Made by a program: the position numbers and the translations under genes. The notes below the pieces were generated by a model. That model had not been told where the DNA came from and searched no databases. It saw only the letters and a list, made by a program, of their open reading frames with translations. From Acanthopleura granulata (Eukaryota; Mollusca; Polyplacophora; Chitonida; Chitonidae), in NCBI GenBank assembly GCA_016165875.1, contig JABBOT010000010.1:15587357-15651356 (forward strand): a stretch of DNA of 64,000 bases. Reading direction: 5' to 3'. Shown here piece by piece: positions 24,460 through 35,739 of the stretch; the first letter of the stretch is position 1; each line of letters starts with the position of its first letter.

Positions 24460-24632
24460 TTAGCGTAATTTACATCAGGTCAATGCCCAGTGCTCCATTT
24501 TGTGCGCTATATACACCATCTCGTCAATTCCCTTTAATCCATTTTGAGCGTAGTTTCCACCAAGTCAATGCCCAGTTCTCCACGTGGAGCGCAATTTACA
24601 TCAGGTCAGTGCCCAATAGTCCATATATTTTT
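24460..24632. repeat. 41-44-bp tandem array, four copies
   Basis: AGCGTAATTTACATCAGGTC and CAATGCCCAGTGCTCCA recur with the GCG word at 24463, 24504, 24548 and 24589. Diverged copies; no coding signal. Confidence 0.85.
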
Positions 24633-25369
24633 CAGCCGCCGTGGGAGCATTTATAAGTGAGAACGCTTTTACCGTTACAAAAATTCATATTGTAAAATAC
24701 AATATTTGATTTAGGCAATAAGCACAAAGGCAAACTATACGTGCAGATTCACTGCATTATTCCATGAGGGTTATTATTCAAACAACGTCATGAATTTGGC
24801 TGACAAAAGTCTTGTTATTCATTATTAGGCATCAAACGGCACATATTCAGCTGCCAGTTGGTGTGTAATGGATAAAATTAACAGTTTTAATATTCCTTTT
24901 TTTCCAATTTGTATTTAATTCCCCCGTATATAAATGTTGACCACTTTTGCTATGATCAGTAGAAGAGATGTGTAAACTTCCACCCATTGAGGCAAAAAGA
25001 CCCCTGGTGGCAGTTAGTCTGAGTTTTACTTTCATTTGTTCATTTACTGATTGGAAAAATCTGCATGGTATAACCATGTCCGGGATGGCGTTAGACTAGA
25101 TTATTTCTTACTGTATTTAACAAGGTGTGTGGGTTTCCTCTTGAGATCTTCTCGTTTACTTCTTCTCATAAACACAACTGCAGTCGCACAGTCCAAGTGT
25201 TCTGGAGTCTCCTCGAGTTGTCGGTTTCCTGTCTCATACTTACAATGAATACGTACCATAATTTGAAAAACTGTTGATATACATGTTGTTCTTCACAGAG
25301 ACTATATACTGCTCTACCTACAAAGTGAATAAGCCAGTTTATATATTTATTCATATACCTAGTTAATTA

Positions 25370-25527
25370 CTTATTTATTTATTTAGTTTGTTGATTGATT
25401 TATTTATTTACTCAAGAATATATACGTTACACGTTGGCGGCCAGACTTATTGTGTAAGGAAACCATGCACAGCCCCGAGCGAACCCACGGCCAGTTTCCT
25501 TACAGACCTTCCCACGTACGACCGAAT
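25370..25527 (-). mobile_element. SINE copy, partial
   Basis: Minus-strand body with CGTACGTGGGAAGGTCTGTA, GGCCGTGGGTTCGC and an ATATTCTTGAGTAAATAAAT end. It is truncated before the tRNA-like head. Confidence 0.78.
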
Positions 25528-26339
25528 AGGATGATACACTGCCCAGTATATAAGAAAACAGTTACTAATAATGATAATATATGTATGCAATAAAAATAAT
25601 ATTTGTTCTATGTTTTAGTAATATGATTTATTGCGTTAATATCTAAAGACCTATATATGAAATGTGCCATTTTGCCATTTGTGTAATTTGACTGGTCAAT
25701 CCATTAATGTCTTGAGCCGTTCCTCATGATAGACTGTAGCTACGCGATTCGTTTTCTCGGGATATTGTTAATGTCCCGTTGCCGATAATGGTTGTTTTAT
25801 GGCTGTGTTTTGATAATGATCAGTCTGTGTGTGGTTTGTCGCGTGTAAAGCATATACATTTACCCCGGTGCTCATGTTCAGCCCGTCGAAATACCCCACA
25901 GATGGGGGATAAATGGGATTGAATTACCCCACCGGTATTATCAAGGTATGACCAGCAAACGAACAAAAAAATAGAAAGTACAGTCAACGTTTGATTGTTG
26001 TGAAGTAAACAGATCCTTGTTAGCATCTGGAATGCTGTGTCCGTGTTATTGCCCAGTTAATAACGCTTTCCACTTTTCAAAAGATCAAACCTTCGTTATA
26101 GCCCGGAGCTCATGCTGAACACAGAGCAACTGTCCCGGAATGACAGGCCTGGCCGTCCGTCAGCCTGATATCATTATATATCCCCCAGTAAATATTTGCT
26201 CAGTAACGATATGATTAGAGCGCTGTCTGTATCATTCTGCGGGTACTCTGTTACCATTTATCCTGCCCACATAAACGCCAGTCTCAATGTGGCTGGGCAG
26301 GTAACTGGTACCCAGGGCACTCTTAAAGCTTCCCCCTGT

Positions 26340-26420
26340 GGCAACATATAAAGTGTACGGACGCATACTTGACTTCCGCTTGACCAGCTAGCTACACCGA
26401 CGTTATTGATCGTATCATTG
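26340..26420 (+). promoter_or_regulatory. TATA-like box in a GC-richer island
   Basis: CATATAAAGTG lies at about 26346 after a GC-richer stretch from 26030 with a CTGTTACC word and several CCAGT words. No downstream coding exon was recognised, so promoter function is only a possibility. Confidence 0.2.
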
Positions 26421-27296
26421 TCTGTAAAGATTCAAATCGCTTTGAAATTACTTTGAAAGTGGTTTTTTAATTTCTTGGATATTTTCAAACAGGAGCTTAT
26501 TATATGTGTCCTCCGGGTTAGTGTGAAGCATTTGAACTTCGCCGAATTATCTCTGAAAACAGCTCAATTAAACAATGGTTTAATCTTTTATACGTGCATC
26601 TTACAGACCGTGTAGAAAATTAGCAGTACTTTAAGTGCACCCAATCTTCTTTATGTATATGGCGACATTTATGAAAGAAGATTTTTTCTATCCCGGCACC
26701 CACGGATCCAAAAAATTGAATTGTGTTTCCAGCTTAAAATGATGCACGATAAACTGCTGAAGGGTGCTACCATGAACAAGCTATAAACAGATAATATGTT
26801 AGATTTTCCCGGGAACACTGCCTGAAGACATTGTTAAAATATCGTATTACAGGTCACTGTCATTACAAAGGTGCCTTCGTTATCAACATCAAAGTCTTTT
26901 TTTCTGGAAGCTTGGCTAAGTTTTTTCTTTCACCATATTGTCTGAATACAAACTAAGGAGAAGGTTAATAAACACCATATCTATCACAAAGTAAAATGTA
27001 TTATGTTACATGTAAATAATTCAAATCACTGATTGTGCAAGTCAACTGCTGTCCATGTATACCATGGATGTTGAGTTCAAAATTCCATAAAAGTTTCAAG
27101 ATACTGAAGCCTTTGAGACATTTTACAGCACGTCGTTAAGTAAGCTGTTTAAGAAGCGCACACTTTTAATCACATGCCGTCATTTTAAGTAAAGGATATT
27201 CTGGCATATTCGGAAAAGCCATTTAAAATAAGATGAAAGATACAGAAAAACGTTGATAAGGCGTTTAGAGACACTCGAATAGACACTCCGGTTGCG

Positions 27297-27315
27297 TTTT
27301 TTTTTTTTTTTTTTT
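27297..27315. repeat. Poly-T run
   Basis: Nineteen T residues in a row. Confidence 0.95.
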
Positions 27316-28385
27316 ATTCTAATACGTCAAAGCAGTCGTTTATTTTGTGAAGTATATTGGTAACATTTCTAGCGTTTTGTCATAAAGTTACACTGGTTGT
27401 GATATTATTATTCCACTACTTCAAAACATACAGGCATAAATACAACATAACTACCTTCCTTGTGGAAACCAGGTCTCTTCAAGGAGTGAACAAGATCCGG
27501 GAACAATTTAGAGCCGCTATACCAGGAAGACCTTACGACAGGCGTTCATTTTTTTTTAATTGACCACTGACACCGTTACCATGAAGATACCAATGTCAGT
27601 ATTGAATTAATAATGTCGTAAATTGTTTTCTAATTCACCAAAGCGCTGACCCGAGAAATATATGTTAAATATTCTTCGATCTATAAAATATAACTATAAC
27701 TATCAATTAAAGTAAAGAAATAATGTACAAAATCTAGCCTTAGGGGACATTTGCACACCAGTCGGGGTAAATAGTTACCCGGTCAATTTCAAAATAAAAC
27801 ACCAAAGAATTAACAAAATATGTTAAGAAATTAGGAAAACAAGCAGTCAGTATTTTTTATAGTGCTCTAAAGACGTAAGAAATGTTCCATGAAGGAACAA
27901 ATATCAGTATCCAAATCGTGATAGATACAGCTTGTTAGTTGTAATTAGGCACAATTGTGAAGTTCCGGATATCCAAGTAATGTGCATCAATTCCGGGGAG
28001 ATTTCATCTTAATTCAGTCATTGTATGAACTGCAAACATTTCCTCTACATACAAAATCATTCTTTTGTAGAAATTCTTTCTTCTTCAATAAATCAAACGA
28101 ATTTTCCATTCCTGTCGAAACAAGACCTTCATCAGTTGAATTTAAAGAAGATAAGGTTGCAAAATTAACCCGTATAGCAATAATCCGTGTGACAGCAGCT
28201 CAAACAGTTTTACAGAAGTAACTAGTAATTTTTACTAAGTGCTAATTTTTGTGCTCTTTAAATAGTATGAAAAAATACGGAACCTATCGACCTCAACACT
28301 GATCGGTATATGCGGAATGCCTGTACGGGTTATCTGTCACGCATTTACCATAGAAAATGGAACGATGTAAGCTTGCCTTTTTACA

Positions 28386-29640
28386 CACACATTACGTTTG
28401 TGAAACTTTCAACATCGGTGTGTGTGAAATTTTCAGCTTTGGCATATTCTAGTAATTTTTTCTGTATCAAGGTAAAACTCTACAAGAATCGGCGTATATG
28501 GCATTTTCGATACCGGCTTATGTGATCCTTATACACCTCGGTGTACGTTACACTTTTTAGATCGGTGTATGTGACACATAAGACCACCTAAGTGTAAAAG
28601 TGTAAGGCAAGGTCAGCATAAGTGCATATGACATTTTACTTTTTGTGTCCGTGTATTTGACTTTTACAGTATCAGTGTGTGTTACGGTCTCATCAGATCA
28701 CCAGATCATTCGTAACAATTCTTCACCCACGTATTTATGGCAATTCCAGCATCCACTTATGTTACAATTCTAGCACCCATGCAGGTATATGTTACAATTC
28801 TAGCACCCGTGCACGTATATGTGAAAATTCTAGCACATATGCACGTATATGTTATAATTCCATCACCCATGCACGTGTATGTGACATTTCCACCACCCAT
28901 GCACATATGAGTGAAAATTCTAGCACCCATGCATGTATATGTGAAACTTCCACCACCCATGCACCTATATGTTACAATTCCACCACCCATGCACGTATAC
29001 GTGAATATTCTAGCACCCATCCACGGATATGTGAAATGTCTAGCACCCATGCAGGTATGTGTTACAATTCCACCCCCCATGCAGGTATATGTTACAATTC
29101 TAGCACCCATGCACGCATATGTTACAATTCCAGCACCCATGCACGTATATGTTCCAATTCCAGCACCCATGCACATATATGTTACAATTCCAGTTTTCAT
29201 GCACGTATATGTTACAATTCCACCATCCATGCATGTATACGTTACAATTCTCGCACCCATGCACGTATATGATACAATTGTAGCACCCATGTACGTATAT
29301 GATACAAGTCGAGCACCCATGCACGTATATGTTACAATTCTACCACCCATGTACGTATATGTTACAATTGGAGCACCCATGTACGTACATGTCACAAGTC
29401 GAGCACCCATGCACGTATATGTTACAATTCTACCACCCATGTTACAATCCCAGCACCCATGCACTTATATGTTACAATTACAGCACCCATGCCTGTATAC
29501 GACATTTCCAGTATGCTCATTCATCTGGACAACGCCAGATTTTTGCGAATATGTGATAATTTCAGCCTCAGCGCGTTTGTGACAATTTAAACATCTGCTT
29601 ATGTGACATCCTATAGTCCAGCGTCTTAGCAATCATTACT
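28386..29640. repeat. 30-bp minisatellite, about 26 clear copies with decayed edges
   Basis: From about 28735 to 29515 the unit GCACGTATATGTTACAATTC plus YAGCACCCAT repeats in exact 30-base phase, with one unit shortened by 10 bases near 29441. The outer parts (28386-28734 and 29516-29640) hold degenerate relatives such as CGGTGTATGTGACA. Because 30 is a multiple of three and the unit lacks stops in most frames, ORFs of about 200-235 codons arise on both strands over the same DNA. They are not credible genes. Confidence 0.97.
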
Positions 29641-31500
29641 GATATTCAGGTCTAGAAACTTAAACTGAAGCTTTGTTAATGAATGAAGAGGTGACATTAT
29701 GAACCAACGATCTTTCGCATCATGGCCTGTGCTTCTACCTCTTCTACCGCTAGACTAAAAGGGAAGTTCCCGTTTACCCTGTCATTGATAACCGGTACAT
29801 TTTACCCTGTTACATATGCATTACTTGCATTACTTGTATTAATGTTGCTGGATTTGAAGCATGTATACAAGAGGCGTCCCTGCTGACATTTTCTGATGTA
29901 TTTAACCACGTGACGATATACTTACAGACCATATCATTGTAGCTGATGGAACATTAATTAAAAGAAGACTTGTTCATTAATTGCTACTTTTTTCATGTTA
30001 GCTGTATCGCAAAGGTTTGGTGATATGATTCTCTAATCAAGAATCGAAAGTAGCCGATCGAATTTCTCTCAAAAGACTGAGAATCAGCAGCTGAAGCTGA
30101 TATCATCTTTTTGTTATGATATTTTGTTACCTCTTATGTATACGTATGTTGTAAGATTCTTAGAATATCTATAAAAGCAAATTATCAGCTTTTTTACATC
30201 ACCCTTTTTTGATAACAAATACAAGTAATATCGAAATCACTGATCTACCGACATATTCAAAACGACATACTTTGAGCCCTAAAACTGTTTATATTCTTCC
30301 ACGGGCCTCAGTTCCGTAGCTTGAGATTGTGTTGTTTAGTCCTCACTAATGTCAATGGTGAAATATTCAATGCTTCGATACACAGATGTCTGATGATATT
30401 TTCCATACAACAAGAAAGGGGAACAGCGACGAGATTGTAGTATTCGAAAGAAAGTCACATGTAACCGGCCTGTGGTTATGTCAGCCTAGTTAAGATTTTT
30501 GTCTCACTGTACAAGAAAAAAGTGGAAAAAAGAAACTAGTCTATAGAATTGCTCAAAACAAGGTGTTTTCGTCACATTTAACATATGATAATCCGAAAAC
30601 AACCTCATGTCTTACAGATAGCGCTGTTGGTTTTTGTTCAGTTTTCTTATTTTATTCCACCTTTTTATTGTTGCGACTGATATTTGGTTATGTTTTTGAA
30701 GTCCGTTTCCATTATTCCGATTTCCGCTTATAACTCATCTGTGGCTCCCTTGTTCAATACCGTATACAGGTGGCGTCACCGCGTGTTCTCGGCGTTCCGC
30801 GGCTGTTGAACTTGACAGTCCCACTGTGATGGCTGAAATTGCCGACTGCTCCTTGACACCGGGTGTCCACCGGATACGGCTGGTGTCGAATGCTAGATTA
30901 AAAAGCGGTTATGAGGAACAAAAACTGACAATAGAGAACAGCGCGCACAGATGCAATTAACTGGCTAATTTCGTCTCGTCTCTTGGATTCGGAGTTGGCG
31001 ATGGTCTTTTGATGAGCAGAGTTTCATGTTTCCATGTGTGTGTTCTGTCCTCATCTCGGCTTACACAGCTCCCTTATTACTGGGGATGGGCGGCCAGCCC
31101 TGGGGTAACGTCAACAGGTAACAATTACTGTCCTCTGTCGACAGGTAGGAGGCACTTACCTGAGGAAATCGTTGGTCGACGTCACAATCTAGGTTGTGAA
31201 ATTCTGCTCCAAGGCCCTCGATCGCTCACTTACCCGAAATAGCGAGTGCTCACCTGGTCATTGATATCGAGTGCTCTATGGCACTTCTCTTTTGTCGAGT
31301 GCGGCTTTAAACTTTGTTAAGTAATAGGCGAAATTCGATGATTTTTGCTGGGATCTACATTATTTCCTCCACCCATAAACCCAGCCCCTGTTGTATAAAT
31401 CAAATGTTCTTGGTTATGGCAATTACCTCAAATCCATTACGTAAAGAAATCGGTAAATAAACTAATCAATAAAATCGTCAGTTAAAACTGTGTTGACGAC
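29641..31500. other. Non-coding stretch with clustered splice-like signals
   Basis: No recognised gene. A GC-richer part (30760-31260) has two strong donor-like sites on the minus strand, CAG|GTAAGTG near 31158 and CGG|GTAAGTG near 31228. No acceptor or coding frame convincingly pairs with them. Confidence 0.35.
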
Positions 31501-31529
31501 GACAACTTCTTATAGAGGAAGAGCAGCCT

Positions 31530-31650
31530 ACGGATGGTCGTCGGTTTTCCCCGCGCTCTGTACAATTTCCACCCAGCATAATGCGGGTTGCTGTGGTATA
31601 ACTGAAATATTCTTGAGTACGAAGTAAAACACCAATAAAACAATTAAATA
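31530..31650 (+). mobile_element. SINE copy, 5'-truncated
   Basis: Body with GGATGGTCGTCGGTTTTCCC, CAGCATAATGCGGGTTGC, CTGAAATATTCTTGAGTACG and AAAACACCAATAAAACAATT. Confidence 0.82.
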
Positions 31651-31689
31651 GATGTAAAGGAAAACGACACTTGAAATCAAAGAAAATTT

Positions 31690-32105
31690 ATGAGCTGTAT
31701 GCGTTCAACATACGCATAGTGTTTACTGGTTGCAAAAACTGACCTACACGGCACAGAGTACAAAGCGGCTTCGTTATATACCTGTATTATCTCTATTGTA
31801 TAGATTAGATTAGTAGATTAGGTGTTGAACACAGTCTTTAGAGATACAAAAAATGACCAGTAAACTTCCCTGTAGACACGCCTCACCGTATAAAGCGGCT
31901 TAGTTATATATACCTGTATTATCTCTATTATATATTGGACTGAGACACACACATTTTACAAGAGACTTAAGAGCTGTTGCATACAGGGCCTGGCTCCTCT
32001 CTACAAATTCTGATGAAATTGTATACAACAGAGTACGAGAAAACAATAATTTAAAGGACCAAGGAGTTCAGCTGGAGCCTCTGACTTGGTCTGCCTGTGT
32101 ATGTC
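31690..32105 (+). repeat. Interspersed direct repeat, copies A and B
   Basis: Copy A (31690-31810) and copy B (about 31868-32105) share GTTATATACCTGTATTATCT and the flanking CAGAGTACAAAGCGGC/CGTATAAAGCGGC words, and both resemble 33068-33325. The arrangement suggests an internal duplication of one unit. No ORF. Confidence 0.75.
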
Positions 32106-32897
32106 TCACATGCCTACGTCGACCTTTAATTCTCGAGACAGATCCTTTTCTTGAGAGTTATTGTATAAAAACTTCAGACCCTGTATACTCAGTCTAGATG
32201 TTGTCTATATTTAGGGGTTACGCAAGAGGACAAAAAATAGCTCAATATACTGGAATCACTGTTTGACTCATTATGCTATTAGCATATGAGGAATGGATTG
32301 AGTTTGATTAAATTTTGTTCAGAGGAGTAAAAGGCATTTAAAACATTGCCTTCGCTTTTGAAAGCAAATAAGTAGTAGCGTCACCTTCAAAAATCTAATG
32401 ATCTTTCATGCCCTATATATTTCAGGCCTGTGAAGTCAATAATAATTTTGGACACAAAAACTCAATAATGCTATGCTATTGCTCTTTTATATAACTATAC
32501 ATAATATAAGCAGTTTAATTTGAGTATTTTGTTTCCTTTGATTTCGCTTAATCTCGATTTCAACACTGACTCGATCATCCCATGACGATGTTTTCTTGTA
32601 GCAGGTCGATCGCAATTGTCACATGATTATAGTGGTGCCTGATTGGTACGCCATGCCTCACAGTGTACTGATACCAGGTTTACCAGTACCTGGCATTCAC
32701 AAGGGCATCTACATTGTACCAATTTTCAGGTCGTATCCATGACCATAGTCTAAAGGTAAATTCTTTTCGAGATGAGATGAAACTAGTTTAGATTTCTTGT
32801 CACCAGTCAGTTCACAATTGACATCATATATTTTATTCTTTTGATAGTTTTGGGTGTTTTCTTCTTTTACTTTTAAGGGATCCATTTTTTTTTCAAC

Positions 32898-33065
32898 CTC
32901 CCCTCCCCTCCTTCCATGAGGCACCGCCTCAATGTGACCCTCAATACAGGCACATCGTACATGTGCACTCTACTTTTACAAGAGATATCATGGAGTTGTT
33001 TGTGTGTGAGTGAGAGGGGATGGGGGCTCCATGGCCAAGGCGCATAGCGCGTTGGTGGAGGGAAA
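32898..33065 (+). repeat. Direct repeat unit followed by a truncated SINE head
   Basis: 32898-33012 matches 35396-35515 through GTGACCCTC, CACATCGTACATGT and GAGATATCA. It continues into GGGGGCTCCATGGCCAAGGC, a 5' SINE-head fragment. The same order (unit, then SINE) occurs at 35396-35734. Confidence 0.7.
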
Positions 33066-33067
33066 AT

Positions 33068-33325
33068 TTCCGAGTTGTATGCGTTCAACAGAATGTTTAC
33101 TGGTTGCAAAAACTGAACTGTAAATATGCCTACACGGCGCAGAGTACAAACCGGTTTAGTTATATACCTGCACTATGTCTACTGTTTAGATTGGACTCAG
33201 ACAATCTTTTACAAAGACATGAGAACTGTTGTATGTCCCGTCTCTACTGATTCTGATGAAGGGGTACTGGAAAACTATAGTTTGAAGGACCAGTGAGTTT
33301 ACTGGAGTCTCTGGCTTGGTCTTCA
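33068..33325 (+). repeat. Interspersed direct repeat, copy C
   Basis: It matches both halves of 31690-32105: TGTTTACTGGTTGCAAAAAC, then GTTATATACCTGC, then GACTCAGACA and GAAGGACCAGTGAG, in one continuous run. Confidence 0.78.
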
Positions 33326-33689
33326 TTATGGCGTCCGTTATGCCGAGCTGGCGATGTATGTTTACTCCTCGAAAATATACACAAATTCACTTTCAGCATA
33401 AAACGTACGTAATTCCACAAAGAGACAACAATCTCCAAAAGAATATCTCCAACAAAGTAGCAAGTGGGGAAACTCAAGCTCACAAAACGCTACGTACGAA
33501 AAATGGAGTACAAAATGACGTATGTCGAATGGCATGAAGGTCGCGATATCTCCAAATCCCACAAAATCCTTCTAAGTGGACGAGAGTAAATATGACTGCT
33601 CTCGTGTGAACTTGAGTAAAACTTTGTCGCTCATATTTGTAGACTAATGCAAAGAAAATTCTGGATGGTTTGATCGAAAATATGTTTAC

Positions 33690-33893
33690 AAGACAAGTAG
33701 GGTTTTCCAGAATGTACGCTAAATGTACAATGGCATGAAACTGACAAACACAGAAGCAACGAGAGCTTGCGACTGAATTCCAGTGCAGGTTATAACTTAC
33801 CCAGAGGGGAAAATGTAGGTCAGACAATGACCCGGTTAGCGCAAAAACAAATAGAAAGTATAATACAATATTTTAAAGACGGTTTTCGCAACA
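33690..33893 (-). repeat. 3' LTR of the mini-Gypsy element
   Basis: It matches the right LTR through CGACTGAATTCCAGT, AATGTAGGTCAG, GACCCGGT and ACAATATTTTAAAGACGG (plus strand). The outer boundary is approximate. Confidence 0.7.
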
Positions 33894-34640
33894 TTGTCCC
33901 TCACCCCCACCCCAAAGAAAAGGTAACCGTACAGAAGTACGCTGGTGGTAACGGTAACAAAAGAATTGTTTTCTCCCTCACTAGCCCTATTCTGTGACTG
34001 GTAACTGCACAAGAAGGAATATACCTGGAAATTCCTCCTGCAGGTTCTCTGTATTTTCATCCAAAACCGAGGACACGCCTTGACCTTACCTCCTGCTAAG
34101 TCATTACCCAGCAAAAAGGATATATCTTCCACAAGCAAAGTGTTAACAACCCCAACAGTTACTAAACCAGTAACCAAATCAGAAGTAAGGGTAAAATCCA
34201 GTAATGGAATAGACATGAAATTTCCATTAATACTCTGGATCATAACATGACTGATGGCCTTATCAGAATGTGCATGGATCACATCCGTCAACATCAAAGA
34301 CTGACTTAACCCCTGTATGCCAAAGAATACGAACAGGGGAGGTAACTCCATTACCGGTAACCACAGCATCCGACACGAAACCCAAGTACGTCCTGGAGTC
34401 TGAACTACCTCCTTAGCTTGTGGTTTGACGATAGAACCAACACTGCCTATCTCTAATCGTGACCTCACTGGTTTATTTCTGGAGTTAACAAAAGCTACTG
34501 ACTTTCTCTCCACTTTTCTTTTCAGCACTGGGCAAGTCGGCAGTAGCTGCCGTGTGCTTTTACAATAGCGGCAAGAAGGTGCACTTACATGTTGAGATTT
34601 GGATCAAAAGACTTCGTGTCAGAATAAAACCCCACATCTG
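33836..34640 (-). pseudogene. Gypsy zinc-knuckle and protease-region remnant
   Basis: The frame from about 34600 holds a CCHC-type knuckle (CRYC...C) whose His position is Gln. It then holds a retropepsin-region sequence ending in SFLLGNDLAGG, typical of Gypsy elements found in aquatic animals. The expected D-T/S-G catalytic triad is not present at the matching place, so the protease is probably dead. The last third of the frame runs through the polypurine tract into the LTR. 230 codons stay open downstream of the knuckle. Confidence 0.65.
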
Positions 34641-34699
34641 ACTTAGATTTCCCATCGGTCTGCCTGTCAGTACAAAAATTTCAAGTTTTCTGATCAGAA

Positions 34700-35040
34700 T
34701 TCCATTTCTTGTGAAATTAAAGCGGAAATTTTTGTCCATTAGTCTTATGATCTAACTCATATTCATCCGCCAAACTGACTTGAGCTTCTGTTCACCTAAA
34801 TAAAACTTGATCTTATTAGGAACATTGCTCTTAAATTTCTCCAAGAGAACAATCGAATTTCAGAGTCCTGTACCATCTATCAAACAGTGTTTTTTTTACC
34901 CCTGGCAAACTCGAAGTAAGTTTCACCAGACTGTATGAACTTCCGTCAATAAGCCTCTGGTAAAAGCTCATAAGAAGACAAGAACACTGCCTTAAGTATA
35001 TCATAATCTGAAGATGTTCTGACACAGCAGAATAGACCTC
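34700..35040 (-). pseudogene. Gypsy gag remnant
   Basis: A frame ending near 34831 carries LFDRWYR and a preceding YQR helix, and further on SLADEYELDH in another segment after stops. Both are features of gag of invertebrate Gypsy elements. In-frame stops break it, so it is non-functional. Confidence 0.65.
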
Positions 35041-35184
35041 TGTAGCTTTACCTTCAAATGGTGACTACGACTAACACCTTCATTACCAGTACTTCAGTTC
35101 CCAGACAGGCCCTCATTATGTAAGAGTACCACCATCGGAGAATAAAAGTGTTAAACAAATGGTTGCTTTCATTCGCAGACACCA

Positions 35185-35395
35185 ATAGACGCTTGAATAA
35201 GCTCTTTCCAGAATATACGTTCTATGTACAATGACACAGTCTGTGATAAACACAGAAGAAACGAGAACGCGCGACTGAATTCCAGTCCAGGATACAACTT
35301 ACACAGTGTGAAAAATGTAGGTCAGGCACTGACCCGGTAAGCGCAAAAACAAATACGAAATAAATTACAATATTTTAAAGACGGCGTTCGCAACA
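35185..35395 (-). repeat. 5' LTR of the mini-Gypsy element
   Basis: Counterpart of 33690-33893. It is followed (minus sense) by TGGTGTC, a plausible primer-binding start. Confidence 0.7.
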
Positions 35396-35734
35396 CTCCT
35401 CTGCACCGCCCCTCCCCGCACCTCCCCTCCCCGGTCCCAAAGTGACCCTCCATACACACACATCGTACATGTACACCATACTGTCACACGAGATATCAGG
35501 GAGCTGTTTGGGAGTACTCTGTGACCAAGGTGTTTATCACACTATAGTGCAGCGTAATGACCCAGGTGCCCCATCAGTGGGTCAGTAGGAGCTCAAGTCT
35601 AGCTCACGGTGGTTTTCTCTCCGGCCATACATGTAATCATCATTTTCCTCCCGCCATAATGCTGGCTGTCGTGGTATATATGAAATACTGTTGAGTATGG
35701 CGTAAAACACCCATCAAATAAACAAACAAATAAA
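35396..35734 (+). mobile_element. Direct-repeat unit plus near full-length SINE
   Basis: 35396-35507 is the second copy of the 32898 unit. From about 35508 a SINE follows: a tRNA-like head, AGGAGCTCAAGTCTAGCTCA (B-box-like), CTCTCCGGCCATACATG, and the common body to AAACACCCATCAAATAAACA with an A-rich tail. Confidence 0.8.
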
Positions 35735-35739
35735 TGGAG

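Larger units (their letters stand above)
18780..28385. other. Gene-poor stretch upstream of the GCLC-like gene
   Basis: No exon with a recognised product was found on either strand. ORFs here are under about 110 codons, many begin at non-ATG codons, and none shows a domain. It holds the SINE copies and small tandem repeats listed separately. The GCLC-like promoter should lie near its left end, but no TATA box was seen there. Confidence 0.5.
33690..35395 (-). mobile_element. Mini-Gypsy LTR retroelement, internally deleted
   Basis: Two direct repeats of about 205 bp (33690-33893 and 35185-35395) both begin TGTTGCG on the minus strand. A purine-rich tract lies just before the left copy, and a TGGTGTC primer-site-like word lies just after the right copy. 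That is the LTR layout of a minus-strand element. The 1.3-kb interior holds only gag and protease remnants; no reverse transcriptase, RNase H or integrase is present. The LTRs differ visibly from each other, so the insertion is old. Confidence 0.75.

Noticed and set aside
28679..29582. ORFs of 197, 223 and 235 codons on both strands
   Set aside because: They all overlap the same 30-bp minisatellite and arise because its unit lacks stops in most frames.
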